Of a DNA stretch of 8,710 nt, positions 1-5,370 are shown in pieces. The translations under genes and the position numbers were made by a program. This DNA is from Nitrospirota bacterium (GTDB lineage: Bacteria > Nitrospirota > 9FT-COMBO-42-15 > HDB-SIOI813). The stretch lies in assembly GCA_016234155.1 (NCBI GenBank), contig JACRGZ010000161.1:1-8710 (forward strand), given 5' to 3'. The notes under the pieces are model-generated. The model had not been told where the DNA came from, made no database searches, and saw only the letters and a list, made by a program, of their open reading frames with translations. Numbering within the stretch: position 1 is the stretch's first letter; every line of letters begins with the position of its first letter.

Positions 1-140
1 CAAAAGTCTGTGTCATCCCCGAAATCTTCTATCCCCGATAGAAACACTCGGGGACGGATATGATTTTCTGTAATAAAACACTAGATTCCCGCTAAAACCA
101 TGCGGGAATGACAACATTTTTATACTTTTGCAAGAGCCTC
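1..140. repeat. MITE/REP-like element, copy A (left end outside window)
   Basis: This stretch matches 4618-4757 over its full length with about four mismatches in 140 bases, so it is a second copy of the same non-coding element. Its right terminal repeat (TTTTGCAAGAGCCTC, 126-140) is complete. Its left end starts with the last five bases of the matching inverted repeat, so about ten bases lie outside the window. It contains the same two internal hairpins (CCCCGA/TCGGGG and ATTCCCGC/GCGGGAAT). There is no coding capacity and no transposase, so it would need a helper enzyme in trans if mobile. It ends 54 bases before the first gene's start codon and may carry that gene's promoter, though I see no convincing -35/-10 pair. 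Confidence 0.85.
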
Positions 141-159
141 TATAGACTATAGTCTATAG
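140..159. promoter_or_regulatory. perfect 20-bp palindrome, candidate operator
   Basis: The half-site CTATAGACTA is followed directly by its exact reverse complement, giving a gapless 20-bp dyad. It shares its first base with the end of repeat copy A and sits 35 bases before the radical SAM start codon, just ahead of a tandem 7-bp repeat (TTTGAAG twice, 160-173). A position between repeat and ribosome binding site fits a repressor or activator dimer site. It could equally be a leftover of insertion or a general short repeat. The symmetry is seen directly; the regulatory role is inferred. Confidence 0.4.
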
Positions 160-180
160 TTTGAAGTTTGAAGTTTCGAA

Positions 181-186
181 AGGAGG
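181..186 (+). promoter_or_regulatory. ribosome binding site deciding the radical SAM gene start
   Basis: AGGAGG (with AA before it) lies 8 bases before the ATG at 195. The longer reading frame from a TTG at 168 would place this site inside the coding region, so the ATG at 195 is the preferred start. Confidence 0.85.
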
Positions 187-194
187 TTTATACT

Positions 195-1880
195 ATGAGT
201 CTATTAGAAAACGTTTTAGAATCTATTGGCGTAATAGAAACTCCTTCTAAGTTAATCAACGAGCCAAAAACAACCTATTCAGGGACACCCGTCTCACCTA
301 TAAAGTTTGGACTGCCAAAGGAGATAGATTCAATATGTCCCGATTGCATGGAAATAATCAAGGCCACTCTGTATCCTGAGGACGGTAAGGTTTGGATAAG
401 CAAGAGCTGTACTGAGCACGGTGAGTTTAAAGATATATTCTACGGGAACGTAGACCTTTACTTAAAGAGTGAAGGATTCTGGTTCGGCGACGGTATGGGG
501 GTGGAAGACCCGCCCATAAAGAATGCCACAATCTGCCCTTCACAATGCGGGCTGTGCAATATGCATCTGAGTCACAGCGGCCTCCCTATAATGGATCTGA
601 CTAACAGATGCAATATGACATGCCCCGTCTGTTTCGCCAATGCAAACGCCGCCGGTTATCTCTATGAACCCACATATGATCAGGTTGTAAAGATGCTTGA
701 AGAGCTGGTAAAACAGAAACCTGTAAGCGCGAGGAGGGTTCAATTTTCCGGCGGGGAACCTACCATAAGACCCGATTTCCTGAAGATAGTCCGGAAGGCT
801 CACGAGCTTGGTTTCTACTACATACAGATAAATACGAACGGGATAAAAACGGCTGATCTTGAGTTTACCCAGGCATTAAGAGATGCCGGGGCGCAAAATC
901 TATACCTCCAGTTTGACGGCCTTTCCGATGACATCTATGAGAAGACCCGCGGGAGAAAGTCTCTCCTCGATTACAAGCTTCAGACCGTAGAGAATGCCCG
1001 TAAGGTCAAGATAGATGTAATCCTCGTCCCTACGATGATAAAGGGCTACAATAACCATCAGGTCGGCGATATTGTGCGGTATGCAGCCAAGAACCATGAT
1101 GTTATAAGCGGTGTCGCCTTCCAGCCCGTATCATTTGTCGGACGGTTCAGTCAGAGCCACAGGCTTGAGAGGAGGTACACACTTGCAGACCTTGCCTTTG
1201 ATATCGAAAGGCAGACAGGGTTCATAGATGCAATGCGCGACTGGTTCCCGATCGGCTGCACAACAGCGCTTTCAAAGCTCGCTGCTGCCTTAAGCGGAAG
1301 CCCCACATTGACGTTCTCACTCCATCCCCACTGCTCCCAGGGGAGCTATTTCTATATAGGAGAAGACGGGATTCCCGTCCCTGTAAGCGCATTTATTGAC
1401 CTCAAGAACTTCCTCGGCGATCTGATAGAACTGTCAAGAAAGATCAAACCTTCAAGATTTGAGCTGCTATCCAAGGTAAAGGTCACTTATAAACTGAGGA
1501 AACATTTCCATAGCGATAGGGCCCCAAAAGGCCTCACTTTTGACAAGTTCCTGAAAAGCCTTGATGGATATCAGGATCAGAGTCTTAGAAGGATTTATTC
1601 AGGAAACGGGAAGGATCCCTTATTCAGCCACTTTTTTGTGGCGGGGATGCATTTTATGGATGCATATAACTTCAGCGTGGAGAGGGTAATGAGGTGTGTA
1701 ATTCACTATACCGACCCCAAGGGACACCTTTATCCCTTCTGCGCATATAACGGCGCACCTGTCTACAGAAAGAGGGTGGAAAAGAGGTTTATGGTCACGC
1801 CGGATGTTCTGAAGGAAAAGATAATCGCCGAGGGGAGGCCGAAAGAGCTTGAGATGGTGGCAAAGAAGATGGGAATTTAG
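195..1880 (+). CDS. radical SAM protein, Tes/MJ0619-like family
   Basis: A 561-residue radical SAM enzyme. The SAM-binding [4Fe-4S] motif CX3CX2C is C139-C143-C146 (in TNRCNMTCPVCF), followed by GGEP at 186-189. The N-terminal region has C48xxC51 and C72xxH75, like a rubredoxin-type metal knuckle, then C114, C118 and C121 just before the core. C380 (HPHCSQG), C501 (CVIHYTDP) and C516 (FCAYN) can hold further clusters. This cysteine layout matches the family around Methanocaldococcus MJ0619, which includes archaeal tetraether lipid synthase (Tes), an enzyme that joins lipid tails by C-C bond formation. Bacterial relatives are largely uncharacterised, so lipid chemistry is only one option. No signal peptide or membrane segment is evident. 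It is the first gene of a close-packed cluster, ending 19 bases before the AAA-protease gene. Family confidence is high; substrate is unknown. Confidence 0.88.
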   Translation: MSLLENVLESIGVIETPSKLINEPKTTYSGTPVSPIKFGLPKEIDSICPDCMEIIKATLYPEDGKVWISKSCTEHGEFKDIFYGNVDLYLKSEGFWFGDGMGVEDPPIKNATICPSQCGLCNMHLSHSGLPIMDLTNRCNMTCPVCFANANAAGYLYEPTYDQVVKMLEELVKQKPVSARRVQFSGGEPTIRPDFLKIVRKAHELGFYYIQINTNGIKTADLEFTQALRDAGAQNLYLQFDGLSDDIYEKTRGRKSLLDYKLQTVENARKVKIDVILVPTMIKGYNNHQVGDIVRYAAKNHDVISGVAFQPVSFVGRFSQSHRLERRYTLADLAFDIERQTGFIDAMRDWFPIGCTTALSKLAAALSGSPTLTFSLHPHCSQGSYFYIGEDGIPVPVSAFIDLKNFLGDLIELSRKIKPSRFELLSKVKVTYKLRKHFHSDRAPKGLTFDKFLKSLDGYQDQSLRRIYSGNGKDPLFSHFFVAGMHFMDAYNFSVERVMRCVIHYTDPKGHLYPFCAYNGAPVYRKRVEKRFMVTPDVLKEKIIAEGRPKELEMVAKKMGI

Positions 1881-1899
1881 TGAATGATATAATAAATAC

Positions 1900-4044
1900 A
1901 TGAACACCAAAGAGTTTAAGAATGAGATTAAGATACATATAGAGGCAAGATACCCGGTATTATGGCTTGTCTCTTTTGAAGAGCGAAGGGTAGAAAAGCT
2001 ACTCGAAGGGTTGTGCAGCGAGAGTGACTTCAAATACTGGTGCTGGTGTGTATCGAGAGGGCTTTACAGCGGTGAAAAAAAGAAGTGGGAGGCCCTCGGA
2101 AGAGAAAAGATCCTGACCACGATAGAAGAAAAGATTGCCAAGAGCCAGAATGACAATAACCTTTTCCTGTTAAAAGACATATCCGGGTATTTTCACTCAC
2201 ATGAGTTTTTAAGGAAGTTCAGAGACCTGCCCTCCATCATTGACGAGAATCAACCGTTGAATACTGTCTGTATCCTCTCCCCGACTCTGACAGAGATACC
2301 CGCAGAGTTAGAAGAGGATATAGTAGTGATAGAATTATCACTCCCTGATTATTATGAGATTGAAGAGATGGTTAATACCACATTCGGGAAGCTGATCCCT
2401 GAGAAGTGGTACCCATCTACAAGGGCTATATTGTACAAGTCCCTCCAGGGACTCTCCATGGATAACATCAGGAGGGTTGTCAGGAAGGCTATAAGCCAGA
2501 ATAACGGACGGCTGACCGAGGAGTGCATCTCTTTCATACAGGAGGAGAAGCAGCAGATTATCAAAAAACAGAAGATACTTGATTACTATACCCGTAAAGA
2601 GACAATTGAAAATATCGGCGGACTCGGTGAGATCAAGAAATGGTTTATTGAAAGGGAGCATGTATTCCGGCTCAATAAAGAAAGGATTGATACCCTTGGG
2701 CTTGACATACCAAGAGGACTTCTGCTCATAGGTGTTCCAGGTTCAGGCAAAAGCCTTTGCTGCAAGGCATTAGCCGGGATATGGAACCTCCCTCTTTTAA
2801 GGCTCGATGTCGGCAGGTTATTCGGTTCGACCGTTGGTGAATCCGAGAAGAATATACGAAGGTGTATTCAACTCGCAGAGGCGGTAAGCCCGTGCATACT
2901 CTGGATAGATGAGATAGACAAGGCATTCGGGGGGGTTGGCGGCTACCAGGGCGACTCAGGGACACAGTTGAGGGTCTTCGGGACATTTGTTACATGGCTT
3001 CAGGAAAAGGAAAAACCGGTTTTCGTTATCGCAACCGCTAATGAGCCCAAGAATTTACCGCCGGAGTTGTGGCGGAAAGGGAGATACGATGAGGTCTTCT
3101 TCGTTGACCTTCCGAGTGTTGAGGAGAGGGAAGAGATATTCAGGATACACCTTGAGAGCAGGGGACAGAAGACAAATCCTTCTGATTTAAGGGAGTATGC
3201 TCAAAACAGCCATGGATATACAGGCGCCGAGATAGAACAGGCAGTCAGGGATTCCATCGTGGCAACGTTTAATATGATCCACGAAGGGAGGAGAGACGAG
3301 GATGCAGAGATAATGATTAGCGAGATTTCCGGACTCGACGTCAATAAGGGAACCATCCTTATATCAATTAGGAACATCACTCCCCTGTCAGTCCTGAAAA
3401 AAGAGGAGATAGATGATCTGCGGAAATGGAGTCACAGAAGGGCGAGACCTGCCTCCCGTTCTCTGTTTCTGCAGAGGGTTGAAAGGCTGGGCGAGCAGGA
3501 AAAGAGAAATATAGCCATACACGAGGCAGCTCATACAATAATGATGTGGCACCATTTCAGGAAAACACCTGTCTTTGTAAGTATAGATAACTATAAGGAT
3601 TACACCGCCTATCTCCCCCTTGAAGAGACATTGGAATATACATTTACAAAGAAGGATCTGGAAAAAGAGATAGGTATAATACTTGCCGGTATGGTTGCAG
3701 AAGAAGAGATCGTCGGTAACGATTCTAAGACCGTAGGCGCATCGCACGACCTTATGGCGGCAACGGCAATCGCAAGGAAGATGGTGGTAGAATACGGTTT
3801 TGGAGAGACGATAAAAAATACGAGCCTTATTGCCATTCAGGACTTTGCATTGACGTCAGGTAAAGAGGTATTTGACGACGTCCAGAGGCTGCTGGAGAAT
3901 GCCAAGGCTGAAACAGAGGCAGTAATTAAAAGAAACAGGGAGGTAATCTTCCGCCTTGTTAAGGATCTTGAAAAGGATGTATTAATGAACGGTGAGACTC
4001 TGATAAGGTTTTTCAGTTATAATCATTTGTCAGCCTCTCAATGA
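1900..4044 (+). CDS. Ycf46-like AAA+ ATPase fused to FtsH-type M41 zinc peptidase
   Basis: A 714-residue protein. Residues 1 to about 230 match the Ycf46 N-terminal region (ARYPVLWLVSFEERRVEKLL near the start). The AAA+ module has Walker A GVPGSGKS at 278-285, Walker B with D337-E338, sensor-1 region ATAN at 378-381, and WRKGRYDE at 391-398 carrying candidate arginine fingers. The Ycf46-like end of the ATPase (PLSVLKKEEIDDLRKW to ARPAS, about 496-521) is followed directly by an M41 domain: HEAAH at 541-545 gives the zinc ligands H541 and H545 and catalytic E542, and GASHDL supplies the likely third ligand D617. The 76-residue spacing and the following ATAIARKMVVEYGF segment resemble FtsH. Unlike FtsH it has no membrane segments, so it should be cytosolic. 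It likely unfolds and cleaves proteins using ATP. There is no clear Shine-Dalgarno site, which suggests translational coupling to the upstream gene. It is followed by DUF1257 after 16 bases. Confidence 0.9.
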   Translation: MNTKEFKNEIKIHIEARYPVLWLVSFEERRVEKLLEGLCSESDFKYWCWCVSRGLYSGEKKKWEALGREKILTTIEEKIAKSQNDNNLFLLKDISGYFHSHEFLRKFRDLPSIIDENQPLNTVCILSPTLTEIPAELEEDIVVIELSLPDYYEIEEMVNTTFGKLIPEKWYPSTRAILYKSLQGLSMDNIRRVVRKAISQNNGRLTEECISFIQEEKQQIIKKQKILDYYTRKETIENIGGLGEIKKWFIEREHVFRLNKERIDTLGLDIPRGLLLIGVPGSGKSLCCKALAGIWNLPLLRLDVGRLFGSTVGESEKNIRRCIQLAEAVSPCILWIDEIDKAFGGVGGYQGDSGTQLRVFGTFVTWLQEKEKPVFVIATANEPKNLPPELWRKGRYDEVFFVDLPSVEEREEIFRIHLESRGQKTNPSDLREYAQNSHGYTGAEIEQAVRDSIVATFNMIHEGRRDEDAEIMISEISGLDVNKGTILISIRNITPLSVLKKEEIDDLRKWSHRRARPASRSLFLQRVERLGEQEKRNIAIHEAAHTIMMWHHFRKTPVFVSIDNYKDYTAYLPLEETLEYTFTKKDLEKEIGIILAGMVAEEEIVGNDSKTVGASHDLMAATAIARKMVVEYGFGETIKNTSLIAIQDFALTSGKEVFDDVQRLLENAKAETEAVIKRNREVIFRLVKDLEKDVLMNGETLIRFFSYNHLSASQ

Positions 4045-4047
4045 CAT

Positions 4048-4053
4048 AGAGGA
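4048..4053 (+). promoter_or_regulatory. ribosome binding site setting the DUF1257 gene start
   Basis: AGAGGA lies 7 bases before the ATG at 4061, in the 16-base gap after the AAA-protease stop. An alternative in-frame TTG at 4055 would be only one base from this site, so ATG 4061 is preferred. Confidence 0.65.
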
Positions 4054-4060
4054 ATTGAAA

Positions 4061-4402
4061 ATGTCCTTCTATTGTGTAATCAAGACTGAATTATCCAAAA
4101 AGAAATATATCATAGCCGCCCTTGCAGAGATGCAAAGAAGAGGTGAGATCACCAATTACGAGATAAGCAAGAGAAAAGAGCAGATCAAGGTAGACAGAGA
4201 CGGTGAAGTAGTTACTGTTTCCAGGGGAAGTGAAAACAGTAATTTTGAAGTGGCCGGTATATCCCGGCCTGCACGGGAGCTTACAGACAGGCTTAAGCAG
4301 ATTTATGCGTATGAATCAATTAAGGATAACCTCCCCCTTGACTTTGAGATCGCAAAGGAGACAGAAGAGGCGGGGGAGATTGTTATTTTGCTGAAGGGAT
4401 AA
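4061..4402 (+). CDS. DUF1257 (Ycf35-like) protein
   Basis: A 113-residue soluble protein. It has the family pattern of Ycf35/DUF1257: a start of the form MSxxxxIKTEL, a helical stretch following it, a central charged beta-rich region (KEQIKVDRDGEVVTVSRG), then LTDRLKQIYAYESIKDNL and a final strand GEIVILLKG. Ycf35 proteins are known from chloroplast genomes and cyanobacteria, and relatives occur in many other bacteria; the molecular function is not established. Its position directly after a Ycf46-like ATPase and one base into DUF2997 suggests it acts with the ATPase, for example as an adaptor or substrate-recognition subunit. That role is inference. The start at 4061 is chosen because of the well-spaced ribosome binding site. 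Confidence 0.78.
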   Translation: MSFYCVIKTELSKKKYIIAALAEMQRRGEITNYEISKRKEQIKVDRDGEVVTVSRGSENSNFEVAGISRPARELTDRLKQIYAYESIKDNLPLDFEIAKETEEAGEIVILLKG

Positions 4403-4593
4403 TGTCGGACAGGCGGATAAAAATACGAATCACAAAGGACGGCAAGGTGGATGTAGATGCCTCGGTCTTTAAGGACTGTATGGAGGTCGCTGATAAACTA
4501 AAGAACCTGCTGGGTAATATTGAAAAGATAGGTGCAAAAGAAGAGATAGAACCTGTTGCTATTGAAGAAAAGGCAAAGATCATAGAAAAATAA
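4402..4593 (+). CDS. DUF2997 small protein
   Basis: A 63-residue protein whose first 40 or so residues follow the DUF2997 pattern: a beta-hairpin start (RRIKIRITKDGKVDVDAS), a CMEVADKLKNLLG helix with a cysteine at its head, and a short acidic and lysine-rich tail. The function of the family is unknown. Its ATG overlaps the DUF1257 stop by one base (TAATG), and GAAGGG at 4393-4398 inside the upstream gene can serve as ribosome binding site, so the two are almost certainly translationally coupled. DUF2997 genes commonly accompany Ycf35-like genes, which supports both assignments. It is the last gene before the second repeat element, 14 bases downstream. Confidence 0.75.
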   Translation: MSDRRIKIRITKDGKVDVDASVFKDCMEVADKLKNLLGNIEKIGAKEEIEPVAIEEKAKIIEK

Positions 4594-4607
4594 ATTCTAA
4601 ATCCAAT

Positions 4608-4757
4608 GAGGCTCTTGCAAAACTCTATGTCATCCCCGAAATCTTCTATCCCCGATAGAAACACTCGGGGACGGATATGATTTTCTGTAATAAAACACTA
4701 GATTCCCGCTTAAATCATGCGGGAATGACAACATTTTTATACTTTTGCAAGAGCCTC
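4608..4757. repeat. MITE/REP-like element, copy B (complete, 150 bp)
   Basis: A complete copy bounded by perfect 15-bp terminal inverted repeats, GAGGCTCTTGCAAAA at 4608-4622 and its reverse complement at 4743-4757. Inside are two hairpins: CCCCGA (4650-4655) with TCGGGG (4665-4670), and ATTCCCGC (4702-4709) with GCGGGAAT (4719-4726), each with a 9-base loop. It is in the same orientation as the copy at the window start and about 97% identical over the shared 140 bases. I see no clear target-site duplication. It lies between DUF2997 and the activase gene; the hairpins could affect readthrough or RNA stability between the two clusters. There is no coding capacity. Confidence 0.9.
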
Positions 4758-4760
4758 CAT

Positions 4761-4785
4761 AAGTATTTAGGATTTTAAAATACTT
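4761..4785. promoter_or_regulatory. inverted repeat upstream of the activase gene
   Basis: AAGTATTT (4761-4768) and AAATACTT (4778-4785) form an 8-bp-arm dyad with a 9-base spacer, three bases after repeat copy B and directly before a possible GTG start at 4786. It could be an operator or a weak hairpin in the leader. AT-rich dyads of this size arise by chance fairly often, so support is modest. Confidence 0.3.
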
Positions 4786-4800
4786 GTGTTCATATGGGCC

Positions 4801-5358
4801 ATGAATATCCTCATCAACGCACACTCAATAATCCCCTCATCAAGGATAAACGGTCCGGGGAAGAGGATTGTGGTCTTCTTCCAGGGCTGTGCCCGGCGCT
4901 GTCCCGGTTGTTTTAACCCCGCTACACATCCTTTCAGGAAGGTTTACCCCTGTTCACCGGATATGTTATTCAAAGACTTTCTGCGGCCGGGTACTGAAGG
5001 AATAACAGTAAGCGGCGGTGACCCGTTCTATCAGAAAAGGGGTTTACTAAACCTCCTGAAGATCGCTAAAGAAGATTATGGCCTCTCTACAGTAGTCTAC
5101 ACTGGATTTAATTATGAAGAGCTAAGAAGGTCTATCCTGTGTAAGTCTATCTTTGAGTTTGTTGACGTCCTTGTAGACGGCAGATATGAAGATTCTTTGA
5201 GAGAAACCACCCTCCTCGCAAGGGGTTCGACGAACCAGAGGTTCTATTTTTTCAGCAACAACTACGGGGAAGAAGATTTTTATATGCCGGCAAGGGCAGA
5301 GATTATAGTGGGAAGGGGCGGGACAGTAACAACTACTGGGTTTAGTAAAGTTGCGTGA
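4801..5358 (+). CDS. NrdG-like radical SAM activase (4Fe-4S single-cluster family)
   Basis: A 185-residue minimal radical SAM protein. The cluster motif CX3CX2C is C30-C34-C37 (FQGCARRCPGCFNPATH), followed by the SAM-binding SGGDP at 71-75 and, near the end, RGSTNQRFYFF, which resembles the C-terminal GSxNQR signature of anaerobic ribonucleotide reductase activase NrdG. Family members use SAM to place a glycyl radical on a partner enzyme, but no nrdD or other glycyl radical enzyme is in this window, so the partner may be elsewhere or the reaction may differ. The start is uncertain: ATG 4801 gives the family-like beginning MNILINAHS, while an in-frame GTG at 4786 adds five residues; neither has a good ribosome binding site. 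It ends 12 bases before the Hsp70-like gene, so the two are probably cotranscribed. Confidence 0.83.
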   Translation: MNILINAHSIIPSSRINGPGKRIVVFFQGCARRCPGCFNPATHPFRKVYPCSPDMLFKDFLRPGTEGITVSGGDPFYQKRGLLNLLKIAKEDYGLSTVVYTGFNYEELRRSILCKSIFEFVDVLVDGRYEDSLRETTLLARGSTNQRFYFFSNNYGEEDFYMPARAEIIVGRGGTVTTTGFSKVA

Positions 5359-5370
5359 AGGTATTTTCAG

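Noticed and set aside
1620..2033. Minus-strand frame of 137 codons spanning the junction of the first two genes
   Set aside because: It is antisense to two convincing coding regions and its translation resembles no known family.
3388..3747. Minus-strand frame of 119 codons inside the AAA-protease gene
   Set aside because: It is antisense to the conserved M41 zinc-site region, whose motifs show which strand codes.
1900..4044. Ordinary membrane-bound FtsH
   Set aside because: There are no N-terminal membrane segments, and the ATPase half follows Ycf46 and not FtsH in its N-terminal region and around its end.
1..4757. Composite transposon formed by the two 150-bp elements
   Set aside because: No transposase or insertion sequence is present, both copies are in the same orientation and non-coding, and no target-site duplication is seen.
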